A stretch of 64,000 bases of DNA from Xiphydria camelus (taxonomy: Eukaryota > Arthropoda > Insecta > Hymenoptera > Xiphydriidae). The DNA lies in assembly GCA_963678675.1 (NCBI GenBank), contig OY783191.1, positions 10,316,995 to 10,380,994 on the forward strand, read 5' to 3'. The notes under the pieces are model-generated. The model made no database searches. It saw only the letters and a program-made list of their open reading frames with translations, and had not been told where the DNA came from. Shown piece by piece: positions 21,929 to 32,423 of the stretch (position 1 is the first letter of the stretch; every line of letters begins with the position of its first letter). The position numbers and the translations under genes are program-made.

Positions 21929-23611
21929 TGAGTCGTCTAGAATCAAAACTCACATTCTCCAAAATCGTGAATTTTTAGTTAAGAGTACCATCTATCAGCA
22001 CTATCTGAATCCTATAACTTGATATATTTATTGAGATCAAAACTACCATTCTCCCTGCATAAAAAGGTAGCAAAGTTTGACGTTGGAGTCAAAACTCACA
22101 TTAGCCTTTGGAAAATGTGAGTATTGAAACCAACCAATCACGACGATCTGTTTCGAGGCAAACAGCATATTATTTTATGTTGTTCGCGTTAGTTCTGCTA
22201 GTTTCTAGGTGAAGATTGCATGTGTGACTGTTGAATAATAATAATAATGGAAGTTCATGTGACTCCAGTAACTACAGGTACCAGAAAACGACAGAGAAAC
22301 GTTAATAATTGGAAAAAATAAAGCTAAAACTGGAAGGTTAGTAGTTTGTTATTTCTTTCATTTTTATTTGATATTTTTTGGCGCTACCTATGCTTGCAAA
22401 ACATTTGCATTACCTACTTCTTTACAAAAACTTTATTGCATAATACCTATTAGCTTTGTGTTATTCTTTACAGATACAAACCTATTAATTTACCCGGATA
22501 TCCTTCCTGTAACCATGAAAAGGGATAATTAACAAAAAAAATCAGAAAAATTGAAACGATAACGAATCCTAAGCAATTACTTAATGTAGTCTCAAAAAGC
22601 GCTACTATAACAAATCTAGGGAAAGATGTCAAAATTTTGAATTTTAAAGAATCATTATCAGGAATTATGAAAAAGCCTGCAAATTGGCATTTCCAGATAT
22701 CCAATGCAAACGTATTTTGATAAAATTGAACGCCTCACGAAATAATGTATTCGTAAGAGGAGAATATTTTTATAGGAACGATATTGGAAAGTATCAATCA
22801 TTGTTTTTACATAACAAAAACCCAACAGATATAAAACCACTTACTGTAACAGAAAGTAATAATATTGCTAGTAAGAAAAAAACAATTAGTTATAAAGCTT
22901 ATCGAGATACATTATGGAATCAACTGGAAAGAGACTGAAGAACTCGATTTCTTTAAGAAGTGTTTACTGGAAGGTAGTGATGAACCTCATGAAGCAAATG
23001 AAATATGTGAGCCTACAGAGGAAGATGCAGATTTAAAAACCTAATTTCAATTTGTGTTGCTACCCACACTATTTTATCACTTTTATAGTATAAATTACTT
23101 CGAAATAAAGGCATTTATTCACACTGACTCTTTTAGTACTTCTTACAGCTTATAAAGACTTGTTTGAACATTTTTTTCAGTTCACCGAAACAGGGTAAGG
23201 TAATAGCTTGCCTAAGGCTTAATCTCCGATTACTAAAACATTCTAAAAAGCTTTTATGTTTCCGAATAAAGCACACTATAAGAGTATTTTAACCACTCTA
23301 TAGAGTACGTATAGCTGCTAAACCATACTACGGTATCAAAACTCACAAAATCCACTTGCTAAATTGTCAAAACTTACATTATCCATAAATGAGAGTCAAA
23401 ACCCACATTATCCAAACTTGAGTATTTTTTTCTAAGGTTATGGATCTATTTATTGTGGTTTTCCACATGTCTACTTATTTTGAAGTAAACATTTCATTCA
23501 GGCATACCACCAGAATATTTTTCAGATAAAAGGTTGTTTCCAAACTAGTTTTTCTGTTATATCCAAAGAAGCAGATTTTGGAGAATGTGAGTTTTGATTC
23601 TAGACGACTCA
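21929..23611 (+). mobile_element. 1.7 kb TIR DNA transposon, family unresolved
   Basis: Perfect termini of about 40 bp (TGAGTCGTCTAGAATCAAAA...) in inverted orientation, flanked by TA (21927-21928, 23612-23613); because the junction is ATAT on both sides the duplication could also be 4 bp. Near both ends the word TCAAAACTCACATTATCC recurs in variants (about 21944, 22036, 22090, 22126 reversed, 23336, 23370, 23394), as expected for transposase-binding subterminal repeats. It encloses a decayed intron-containing ORF. Confidence 0.8.
22247..23044 (+). pseudogene. Transposon-encoded ORF remnant with intron
   Basis: Starts ATG with a basic N-terminus (TGTRKRQRNVNNWKK). A probable intron 22337-22473 follows (GG|GTTAGT ... 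TTACAG|AT). The second part reads YKPINLPGYPSC, later NWHFQISNANVF, DIKPLTVTESNN and SKKKTISYKAYRDTLWNQL, and ends in an acidic tail before TAA at 23042. At least one in-frame stop and two frameshifts (near 22315 and 22935) break it. The basic KR..N..W.KN start and the small size recall an uncharacterised multicopy arthropod protein type, but I cannot name a transposase family. Confidence 0.5.
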
Positions 23612-23639
23612 TATGTACATCAACGTACGACGGTGGCAA

Positions 23640-24220
23640 TATCCCAGCTAGCAAAGTAGTTCTATAAATTTAGAGTAATAGGAGTTTTATATGCTGTTAA
23701 TGTTTTATAGTTGTATCTATAGAGCACTGAATTGTTGCATTAATGTGGCACGTGAGACTATTTTGCCTTCAGAAACTGAATTGTTTTTTAAATTTGTTGC
23801 AAGAACGTTCTTAGAGCATAATTTATAGAGTATTTATAAGATGACTGCTAATGTAGCCCTATAAGAGTATACAGTAACACAATTTTACAGCAACGGTGCT
23901 TATAGATTCAAATTACTGTAAAATCGATGCAAAATAGTGCCTTATAGAATTATACCATCTCCTTTGACACTTATAAAATTATTCCGTAATGTCGCTTATA
24001 GTTTCTTTATAGAACTATTGTGTAAGGAGTTGCTAAGTTACAATTTTGCTGCGGAGAACAAATTACAAATATGGAAGCTGCTATCGAATTTAAGAGGAAA
24101 AGCTCTATAAGGCAGTTATAGAGAATTATAATACAGTTGTTATAAAATCATTATAGAGTAAATAAGTATTAATACAAGCCTTTATGTTCCATAAAAAGAC
24201 GCTATAGAACTACCACATAC
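23640..24220. repeat. TTATAGA-rich element-like region
   Basis: Dense with TCTATAA/TTATAGA words in both orientations. Weak inverted ends (TAGTTCTATA at about 23661 and its complement at about 24191) suggest an old MITE. Boundaries are not secure. Confidence 0.3.
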
Positions 24221-24748
24221 CATAACCACATTTTATTTGATGCCATGTTTTAAGAGTTTATTTTGTTGTGTTGGGTGTGAGTTTTGTGCAATTGCAATAT
24301 TTTTAATATATACCTACAATATAAATAGGTGAAATGATATCAATAGTATGGATTATGTTTAGTTTCTGGCTATTTTATATACAGTTGGTTGCTAAATTCA
24401 TCAATTTAGAAAACATTTTTTTTTATTAAATTTCTAGCATCATAGGAAATATAAGGTAAACTGAGGGCGCGTCAAAAAATTACTATAATGTACTATATAT
24501 TTCACGATGAAGGTTTTTCCGCATTAAAATTTACTGTTCCCTGATGGACTCTATACAAACCAACTAACAATAAGCAATTCGTAATGATGTGAGTACTCTT
24601 ATGCAGGTTGATTAGGACCATCTTGGTTCTTGGTCTATCCATATTATTTCTGACGTGTGCAGCGTTGGATGCGATACAAAAACATTTTGTTTTTAAAAGA
24701 CACAATTAAACGATTTTAAAGTTCTCTAAATACGACACCATGCACATA

Positions 24749-24855
24749 GGAGCGTTCAGCAGATGAGGACTCGAGGACACCGACCGATCAACGAAGTTAA
24801 GCAGCAAAAAGTGCGAATAGTAGTTGGATGGGTGACCGCTCACGAGTATTCAGGT
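24749..24855 (+). repeat. 5S-rRNA-derived SINE head, copy 1
   Basis: Matches the interior of 5S rRNA: CGACCGATCAACGAAGTTAA, GCAGC, then GTTGGATGGGTGACCGC. These correspond to box A, intermediate element and box C of the 5S internal promoter. The rRNA ends are absent and the variable part (AAAAAGTGCG) differs from functional 5S, so it is a SINE3-like or 5S pseudogene sequence, not a working rRNA gene. A decayed Helitron helicase follows directly. Confidence 0.8.
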
Positions 24856-25335
24856 ATAAGCATTTATTTCGTCCTCTGGTGTCGATCGAGGAATTACAGG
24901 TAATGTTTGCCTAAAATCTCCTGCAAGCAATATTAATGCGTTCCCAAATGGTCTGATGTTTCCACGCAAATCTTGCAATGATCGGTCAAGAGCCTCGAGC
25001 GATTTTTTTGGGCGCCATTGTGCATTTATCCCAAACAATAAGTTTGCATTTCTGCAATTCTTTTCCCATGCCGGATGCTTTTGAAATATGGCACGTGGAA
25101 GTTTCAATGAATTGCATATTCAATGGCAATTTCAAAGCGGAATGAACAGTTCTTCCACCTGGTAGCAATGTCGCAGCTATTCCTGACGATACAGGAGCTG
25201 TCGTTTTGGGATCGAATTGCTGCCAGAATCAATCTAATTAGGAACGTTTCACCAGTTTCTCCTCGCACATCTAAGCAGAAGATTTATCCAACCCCGTTAT
25301 TGACAGTTTGCATTATTTGATCGTAAATGCTTTTT
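24850..25335 (-). pseudogene. Helitron Pif1-like helicase fragment, distal part
   Basis: Minus-strand readings give the helicase block in order, with frame changes and stops: a decayed Walker A region (RGETGETF where GGTGKTF is expected), LPGGRTVHSALKLPLN, KLIVWDKCTM (Walker B, normally DEC), KKSLEALDRSLQDLRGN and ILLAGDFRQTLPVIPR. This is the SF1B/Pif1 helicase of Helitron replication proteins. It is the downstream half of the protein whose preceding part lies at 26588-26884; about 1.2 kb of small elements separates them. Confidence 0.85.
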
Positions 25336-25419
25336 TGTCACTCAGTGCCAAATACTCGGTTTTATGGGCATCCTCGACGCATGTGAAATGACGTTTTACG
25401 CACTAATGTGTGAAAGGTT

Positions 25420-25480
25420 GCGCAGTGCGTGAAATAACCTGCGCAGTGCGTGAAATAACCTCACAGTGCGTGAAATAAAA
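25420..25480 (+). repeat. 21 bp tandem repeat, three units
   Basis: Units of GCGCAGTGCGTGAAATAACC plus one T; the third unit is diverged (CACAGTGCGTGAAATAAAA). Confidence 0.8.
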
Positions 25481-25603
25481 GTGGCACACTCGAGATGATA
25501 TCACTGCGATTATTACTTGAAGTTGGCAGTCAGTGTGTCCAACGCCACGCATTCGCAGCACAACTCTACGCAGCTGACGCAAAGGCAACCTAACCTAACT
25601 TAA

Positions 25604-25875
25604 CCCATTCACTGCCGCTGTCGCTTATAAGCGTCAGCGGATGAGTTGCGCGGGTGCCGCTGACGCTTATAAGCGTTCTATTCCATTTAGACTTGAACTG
25701 GGCACTGCGATTACATGTGTATGTGTAGGCTGGCACTTGAGTAAAGGTACTTTGACGTAAACGTGCACGTGGTTCGGAATTTTGACCATTTTTACATATT
25801 TTGTTAATGTTAGAATTATTAACTTGAAGTTGGCATGGGGCAAAATGTATCTAAATTAGAGCGGCAGTGAATGTG
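25604..25875. mobile_element. piggyBac-type MITE with TTAA
   Basis: TTAA at 25600-25603 and 25876-25879 flank inverted termini CCCATTCACTGCCGCT / CACATTCACTGCCGCT. The left half holds two CGCTTATAAGCG palindromes. TTAA duplication with a CCC start is typical of piggyBac. Non-coding, 272 bp. Confidence 0.75.
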
Positions 25876-25934
25876 TTAAAGTTCTTTGTTTGTTTGTTTA
25901 TTTCTTTTTACTTTAAAAATACTTTTTTGTAATA

Positions 25935-26030
25935 TGGGGGGGGGGTTCCGCCCCCCAACCCACTGTCAACCCCCCCGCCAACCACCCGCCCCGAATACCC
26001 CGCCCCGAACCCTGTCAACCTCGTATTTGA
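25935..26030 (+). repeat. Low-complexity G then C-rich tract
   Basis: A run of ten G followed by a C-rich stretch with CCCGCC and CCCCGAAC words. Function unknown; may be a transposon edge. Confidence 0.4.
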
Positions 26031-26036
26031 CACTTA

Positions 26037-26474
26037 CAAGGAGAGTATTCGAGGTGTACCTCACCGATTTTCTTCATTCTGCGATATGTTGTAGTATATC
26101 AAAAAACATTAGACACGTATTTTTTTTGTACGTGCTAATTCGGTCATTTAAGGGGTGAAAATCACCCCTAAACTTGACCCCCTAAAACCAATTTTCTACG
26201 ATTTCTCAAAAACTACGTTTAATTTCTTAATGAAACAAATTGAATATTATTCCTTATCGAATATTCAATTTGTTTCATTAAGAAATTCAACGTAGTTTTT
26301 GAGAAATCGTAGAAAATTGGTTTTTTGGGGTCAAGTTTAGGGGTGATTCTCACCCCTTAGGTAAATGACCGAATTAGCACGTACAAAAAAATACGTGTCT
26401 AATGTTTTTTGATATACTACAACATATCGCAGAATGAAGAAAATCGGTGAGGTACACCTCGAATACTCTCCTTG
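26037..26474. mobile_element. 438 bp near-perfect palindrome (fold-back MITE)
   Basis: The two arms of about 215 bp are near-perfect complements; the centre is AATATTATTCCTTATCGAATATT. Ends are CAAGGAGAGTATTCGAGGTG, flanked by TTA at 26034-26036 and 26475-26477. The 3 bp TTA duplication would fit PIF/Harbinger-type insertion. No ORF. It lies inside the gap splitting the Helitron helicase. Confidence 0.85.
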
Positions 26475-26502
26475 TTAATGACAAAAATAGAATTCATCAT
26501 TC

Positions 26503-26595
26503 GGGCGTTCGCGCCGTTTTTAACTCGTGTGGTTGCCGCACTCGCTTCGCTCGTACGGTAAACTTCACATTCGTTAAAAACGGCGCTTCACGCCC
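26503..26595. mobile_element. 93 bp hairpin element
   Basis: Arms GGGCGTTCGCGCCGTTTTTA and its near-complement (GTTAAAAACGGCGCTTCACG) bracket a 48 bp loop containing ACTCGCTTCGCTCGTAC. It sits exactly where the upstream Helitron helicase frame is lost. Confidence 0.55.
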
Positions 26596-26884
26596 TCATA
26601 ACGAAAATAACTATTTGCTCAAGAGTTAGCTTAGGAATATTTAATTCCAAATACGACAAAAGATCACTCGTGTTGTAATTTTGTTCACGACGCAATTCTA
26701 CATCGAACGAAGCAGCAGCATATCGATTCGGTGATGGCATTCCCAATTGGTTGAAGACTTTGTTCGCAATTTCTAAGCACAAATATTTAATCATTATCAA
26801 CGCTTCGTTGTAGATTTGTGCTGTGAAATCCATGTTCATATTTGAATTTTCCTTACATATTCGACGGAAAATATCTTCAGCCAT
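26588..26884 (-). pseudogene. Helitron helicase fragment, proximal part
   Basis: Open for 99 codons from an ATG at 26882-26884. Recognisable Helitron helicase sequence precedes the P-loop: FRRICKENSNMNMDF, YNEALIMIKYLCLEIANK, LGMPSPNR and REQNYNTSDLLSYLELN, then KLTLEQ. The homology stops at the hairpin element and resumes at about 25335. A CA/GT microsatellite lies just upstream of the ATG. Confidence 0.85.
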
Positions 26885-27134
26885 GTGTGTGTGTGTGCGA
26901 TTTATATTTCTCCTATAACTCTGTTGGAGATGAAGGAAAGCAGGCGGTCAATATGATTGCATACAAAATGCACGAATTTGATTTGGATGTGACGTGTGGC
27001 ACGCGTTATTAATGCATACGTCCCAGTGTCGGTCGTTTTCCAATACATTCACAATCAGAGCTATTGACACTGGGAAATTCCCGAGTCTCGTACCTAACGG
27101 GTATGAGTAGCGGTTGCTAGTCTCAGACCATTAA

Positions 27135-27366
27135 CCCGTTCCTGGCCAAAACTACTTTCCGTCGATAAAATTTTGTAAGCTCGGACAGCGCTTCACGCGT
27201 AAACAATGGTGGAGGGGGAACCAGAGACAAAGCGACTGCATTCTACATAGTCTTACCTTTTCTCTACCACGCTACGCAGTCTGCTCGCTTTGTTGGAACG
27301 GCGGCTACAGAGTTTTAAAGAAGGCGTGTTTTCGGATCGCGAATACGACTCATAGCCATTAATGGG
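27135..27366. mobile_element. TTAA-flanked MITE
   Basis: TTAA at 27131-27134 and 27367-27370; imperfect termini CCCGTTCCTGGCCA and, on the complement, CCCATTAATGGCTA. Similar in style to 25604-25875. 232 bp, no ORF. Confidence 0.5.
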
Positions 27367-27539
27367 TTAAGATGGATCAGGTTACCCCGAATTATGGTTT
27401 GATCCTTTGTACCTGGATGAGCCAGGTGTCAGGTTTTCCCGATCGGTCATCTATTGGGGTTCGTCATTTCTTCTCCTTCCAAAGCTGATTCAGTATTCCA
27501 AGCATAGCGGTATCTCTGTATTAGAGTGGATGCTGTGGG

Positions 27540-27757
27540 AAATGGCTCATTCCGACCCGTCTAGTAATTAACCTTCCGGGAGAGGTGCGGGACTGCGAGT
27601 GCACATTCGTAGTCTACGTTCGCGGCAACATACCGGCCACCTCGATATTGCGACTGATGGCGAGATTAACTTTAGATTAGTGCATTACTTAGATCGCGCG
27701 ATGATAATGAACGGTAAGAAACGATATGTAGAAGTCCCTTTGCGACGGAACAGTCTG
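27540..27757 (+). repeat. Dispersed repeat family R1, copy 3
   Basis: The most complete copy: GTGCGGGACTGCGAGTGCAC, 'acataccggccacctcgata', 'gatggcgagattaac', 'tgaacggtaagaaacg' and 'ttgcgacggaacagtc'. Non-coding. Confidence 0.55.
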
Positions 27758-28108
27758 GTTAAATGGAAAAGAAAGAAAAGAGAAAGCGTATGTGTATCAT
27801 ATTTCAGTTACCACAAACTTATTGTTTCTCTAATAAATTCTGAAGAAATAAACACAACTGAATAAAATGTCATGGTATTACTATTGTTGATTACTTGTTT
27901 CGTTTTCTTTTCTACCCATCAGTATCGAAGTTTCACTTCTTCTGCGCGTGGCGGCCACGCGACCGTTTTTTTTTTGGTGTTCCATTATCTGTGCAGATAT
28001 AGAGATTGTTTAAAAGCATGTTTTTACCTATCACAGCTGTGTGGCATCTAGCTTTCCCCTCGCGACTTCGTCCGCGTGATTAACGAAATAATCTCATTCC
28101 CTATTTTA

Positions 28109-28530
28109 CCCCCTTAAGGGAGTAGATATATAAATAGGTATTAGGGGTATATAAAAAAAACGCGCGCGTTCGAATGAAATGTCGTGTCAACATTTCAAAG
28201 CAATCGGTGAAGAACTTTCGAAGATTTAAGATAAATTTTTATTTATTTTCCCCCTTAAGGGAGTAGGTATATAAATATAAAAATACGCGTATTCAAATGC
28301 AGCGTTGTGTCAAAATTTCAAAGCAATCGGTGAAGAACTTTCAGAGATTTAAGATTTTGGACAAACGAATATTTACATTTTTATTTATTTCCCCCATTAA
28401 GGGAGTAGGTATATAAATAGTAGGTATATAAAAACACGCTCGTATTCGACTGCAACGTTGTGTCAAAATTTTAAAGCAATCGGTGAAGAACTTTTGGAGA
28501 TTTTGTACAAACGAACACGTTACCCCAGGT
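28109..28530 (+). repeat. 141 bp tandem repeat, three units
   Basis: Units start CCCCCTTAAGGGAGTAG at 28109, 28250 and 28391 (CCCCCATTAAGGG in the last), spacing 141 and 141. Each contains 'tgtcaaaatttcaaagcaat' and 'cggtgaagaacttt'. The upstream 28075-28105 ('cgcgtgattaacgaaataat') resembles 3' parts of known insect repeats, so the array may be the tail of a LINE or similar element. Confidence 0.8.
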
Positions 28531-28766
28531 AGCACAACTAGTTTCCATATTGTGATCAAGAAGTGTACTTTGAAATCTTGCCTAGATCTCTCCTCTCAAT
28601 GTCCGAATAAGTATCATTTATAGTAAACTAGTTGAAGACTAATAAAAGTTTCCTAAAAGTACACTAGTTGTAGCGAATCACTTAAATGCATGATATGACT
28701 TCCTTTTGAGCTTTCAAAAGGAGTGCGTCGTCAGGCTGTTTAATTCTGCTATATAAGTAGTAACCA

Positions 28767-30590
28767 TGCACAAGTACGCAAGAAGTATCCTAGCACTAGG
28801 TAACTTTTAGGTGTCTCTCTAAAGGTGCGTATACATCTGCGAGCTGAGCGTAAGCTGAGCGTGAGCCGAGCGGCTCACGAGTCACTCATGAGCTGCTCGT
28901 GAGCCATCCATTTAAATGAATGCTTCCAAGGAACTTCCAACGCCAGCTAGATACATCTGCGAGCCGAGCGGCTCGCGCTCGCTTGATTGGGACGTGGTTT
29001 AGAGCGCTGAACTAACGGCTTTGAGCCACTCGTGAGCCGCTCACTGCGATCCGCCTCCCGTGGCTCACTGTGAGCGGCTCACGAGTCACTCATGGTGATT
29101 CGTCTCCTGTCGGTTTTTCTGGTGAACGCAAAGGCCGAAATTTGTATATTCATTTGACACTAAAGACAATGCTTATTTTGCTACTTCAAATTGTTGCAGT
29201 GCCTTAATAATTTTCTTCCTTATGAGACGAATGAAAATAATTACCGAATTTTTTTAACATTATTTAACAAATCTATGAAGTAGTCCTATACTTTTTGCAA
29301 CTATTATGATGATGGAGTTACCAAAATGGGTTCGATTTGGTGCTTCGTCAAATATTGTAATTGTCGATGTGAAGCGCAACAACCTAATTGTCACTGTAGA
29401 TTTGAATACTTTGCTATCATTCGAAAGCTAGTTAATGACAGCATATACATAGCAGAAGTTGATAATTAGATACAACAGCTCCGGCTTTTTCCACAAATGT
29501 CATCAAATAAATAATGTAAAGGCCATCCCAATTAGCAGTCTTATTACACCTTGTGTATACATTAATCTCAATAATGAACTATATGTGGTTCATCCTATTA
29601 ACATTAAGGAATTAGAATAAATAAAATGTACCTAATATATAAATATTGTCTTCTACTGTTCAATGTAGTTTTCATTTTTATTCTATTATTTTCTTGAAAA
29701 TTGTAATGTACAAAAAACTATGATACTTCAATTCACCGTATATTATTTATTGAAGGGGTTTTTTCTCTTAAAAAATTTGATGAAATACATTTTCCTCTTT
29801 TATAATGCATGCAAGTATTAAATTCATTGACTTCTATTGTGAGAACGCAGGTGAACGACGTAAAGATAACGTACTTTTTTTATGTTGATATATTTGAGGA
29901 AAGTTATTACAAAAATCAATTCTTGTCACCTCTTCAATAAACTTATTAAATATTATCTGAAGATGTTAGGTTTAAGTATTCTTTCACACGTCGCTCTAGT
30001 CTACAGGTCTGGATTGCGAGGGGTCAAGTCACAGTATCTGTTTTTTAACAGAGATCCTTCGAATAAGCGTTAGTCTCAAGTGGGAAGCATTAATTTCAAC
30101 AAGTGGCTCATGAGCGACTCGCGAGCGAGTCGCTCGGCTCCGCTCAGCTCACGCTCAGCTCGCAGATGTATACGCACCTTAATGTAGTAAAAGGTATTCT
30201 TCTACAGGTGCGCAAAAAGTATCCTAGCACTAGGTAACTTTTAGGTGTCTCTCTAATGTAGGAAAAGGTATTCTTTTGCAGGCGTGCAAAAAGTATCCTA
30301 GCACTAGGTAACTTTTAGGTGCCTATCTAGTGTAGCAAAAGGTGTTCTTCTGCAGGTGCGCAAAAAGTATCCCAGTACTAGGTAACTTTTAGGTGTCTCC
30401 CTAATGTAGGAAAAGGTATTCTTTTGCAGGCGTGCAAAAAATATCCTAGCACTAGGTAACTTTTAGGTGCCTATCTAATGTAGCAAAAGGTATTCTTCTG
30501 CAGGTGCGCAAAAAGTATCCTAGCACTAGGTAACTTTTAGGTGTCCTTCTAATGTAGGAAAAGGTATTCTTTTGCAGGTATACAAGAAAT
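28767..30590 (+). repeat. 74 bp minisatellite with 148 bp higher-order period
   Basis: Unit starts (CAGGTGCGC or CAGGCGTGC) fall at 30205, 30279, 30353, 30427, 30501 and 30575, exactly 74 bp apart. Two subtypes alternate (CAGGTGCGC.. with GTGTCTCTCTAATGTAGG, CAGGCGTGC.. with GCCTATCTAATGTAGC), giving a 148 bp higher-order unit. Each contains the palindrome CCTAGCACTAGG. The first unit begins near 28767 and is separated from the rest by the 28823-30179 insertion. Confidence 0.9.
28823..30179. mobile_element. 1357 bp TIR element with TAA duplication
   Basis: Termini AGGTGCGTATACATCTGCGA (inverted at the other end), followed on both sides by GAGC/GCTC-rich subterminal repeats of about 100 bp. 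TAA at 28820-28822 and 30180-30182. Because it sits inside a minisatellite unit the empty site is known, which confirms the 3 bp duplication. TWA duplications fit PIF/Harbinger. No transposase is readable in the AT-rich interior. Confidence 0.85.
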
Positions 30591-30710
30591 GTCCAAATTT
30601 TTATATAAGAATTAAAAATAGGAAAATAATTGTTTAGTAATATTTATTGAAATATAATAAACTAGATTAAATACACTTAATAACTACATTTAATAACTAC
30701 ACTTGATAAA

Positions 30711-30960
30711 TGTAGAGTGGCGGGGCTAATTGATCTAAGTGCCAAAATTTCATCATTTCAGATTTTTTCTGCAAAATGATATATGCGCCAATGCCACTGC
30801 AGAACTATGTGATTTAAGTGCCAATGCGCAATGTGTTGAATGTTGGCTTAACCGTATTAAGAATAAAAATGTCAGTTTGGTTTCACTAATGGGCAGTTTT
30901 TCTTATTTTCCTGGGAAAAATGTTTTTGGCACTTAGATCAATTAGCCCTGCCACTCTACA
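30711..30960. mobile_element. 250 bp MITE
   Basis: Inverted ends TGTAGAGTGGCGGGGCTAAT / TGTAGAGTGGCAGGGCTAAT extend about 37 bp with few mismatches. It sits at the 3' edge of the neighbouring coding exon and its right terminus supplies that exon's stop codon. The duplication is probably TA but ambiguous. Confidence 0.8.
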
Positions 30961-31139
30961 AATACAGATTTATTATCACAGATCTCTGCGGCAACAACTT
31001 CGTATCATTCAAAACGGTTTTCCTTCTGTGATGTTTCAGTCTCTGCAGTGCTTCTGGTTGCCTTAGCAGCTCATGTCGCATGGCACGCATCTCTTCTTCC
31101 ATGACCTGGAGTTTCCCTTGCATTCTTTTTTGTGTGTTG
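30956..31139 (-). CDS. Coiled-coil protein, terminal exon
   Basis: A good acceptor (TTGAACTTTTGCAG|CAACACAC, exon starting at 31139) opens a frame in exactly the phase left by the upstream exon at 32424. The protein reads NTQKRMQGKLQVMEEEMRAM then RHELLRQPEALQRLKHH, a charged heptad-like helix, and a basic end. The TAG stop (30956-30958) lies within the terminal repeat of the adjacent MITE, so the original C-terminus has been truncated or replaced. I do not recognise the family. Short coiled-coil tails of this type follow DNA-binding domains such as MADF or THAP in insects, but that is only a guess. Confidence 0.55.
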
Positions 31140-31372
31140 CTGCAAAAGTTCAAAATTTAAAAAATCATGATATTCGGTCGATTCTCGCAGTTTTCTTAGA
31201 AAAGTTTATTTATAAATAAAACATTGAATCACTTGTTTTAAAATAAAACGCGCGTCTACATTTCTAAACTATGCGCATTTTTAAGAAAAGTAAGGCAGGA
31301 AAAGAAAAGTACAGGAATCAAATATCCTAATAGCAAGAATTTTGTCAGAAATCACGCAGAGAGAGTGCAATA

Positions 31373-32236
31373 CACGGAAAGAAAAAATCAAAAAAATTTA
31401 TAGGGAAAGTTGGAAAAAAAATTACTGTGCTGTCCTGAATCGTGATGCTAACGTCCAGCCCAAAAAAAAGTCTAGTGCGCATGCGTATTTATTAGTGATG
31501 AGCACCTGAAAACTTCTGGTACTGGCACGGTAAAAATTTTGGGAAAAAGAAAGACTAGTGCGCATTCGTAGTTCTTACTGACAAGGAGAGGTCGCGAGCT
31601 TCGGAACAGACATTTTTATGATTTTTTTCTCTGTGAGTGGGGATTGACGCCCTTAAAAAACCTCAAAGTATTTTGTCTAAATACGCCTTAGAAATTAAAA
31701 AAAAACACATCAAAGAATTCCATGATTGGTATGTACAAGTTCCGAAAACCCGGTCTCAAGAACTCTCGCGTGGCTCATTGGGTAGCATGCGAATATATGT
31801 ATATTCATTGATAAAATACAATGCTGTAAATTTTGGGGTAGCGTGCTGTTAGCGACTGTTTCGCTAAAAGTCTGGAATCGAACTGCCTCTCGTACGCCTT
31901 CCTGCCTCGAACGTACCCTCGATAAAGGGTAGGTATCAAGGTTAGATACCTACTCTTTACCCTCGGGTAGCGGGACAAAACGGTCAGGTAGTTGCCTTTA
32001 TGAACCTTTACGAAAGTATTTCGCAGCACGAGAAAATTTCTAAGTTACAGAAATTTTACTGTGCTGTTCAAGAATTTTTGTTACGCAGTACAGTAAAAAT
32101 TCTAGCATGCACAATAATTATTCCAGTGTAACTGTTAATTTTTCTTTCTTTCATCAAGAAAAATCCCGGAAAATGCCGCTTGCACCACGATTACAGTGTC
32201 AAGCACAGTAATTTTTCCTGATTTTTTCTTTCCGTG
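31373..32236. mobile_element. TA-flanked MITE in intron
   Basis: Inverted termini CACGGAAAGAAAAAATCA flanked by TA (31371-31372, 32237-32238); 864 bp, no ORF. ACAGTAA/TTACTGTGCTG words recur near both ends. It fills most of the intron between the two coding exons at 30956 and 32424. Confidence 0.8.
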
Positions 32237-32311
32237 TATATTGTATGTATACAATACAATATATTGCTATCATTATATAACGATTGATTGGTTAAATGTG
32301 TACGACATTAA

Positions 32312-32396
32312 CACTCGGATGCACGACGGTGTTCTGTCAGTCCATGCAAAAGCGTGGATTGCGTGGACTGACAGACCACCGTCGTGCATCCGAGTG
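32312..32396. mobile_element. 85 bp TTAA-flanked hairpin
   Basis: Arms CACTCGGATGCACGACGGTG... and their complement pair over about 36 bp with two mismatches, leaving a loop of roughly 13 bases. TTAA at 32308-32311 and 32397-32400. It looks like a minimal piggyBac-type MITE. It lies 27 bp inside the donor end of the intron. Confidence 0.75.
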
Positions 32397-32423
32397 TTAA
32401 AAAATAAACACAATTTGACTTAC

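Noticed and set aside
28767..30590. CRISPR array
   Set aside because: Regular 74 bp periodicity but units are contiguous near-identical repeats without unique spacers; the DNA is eukaryotic.
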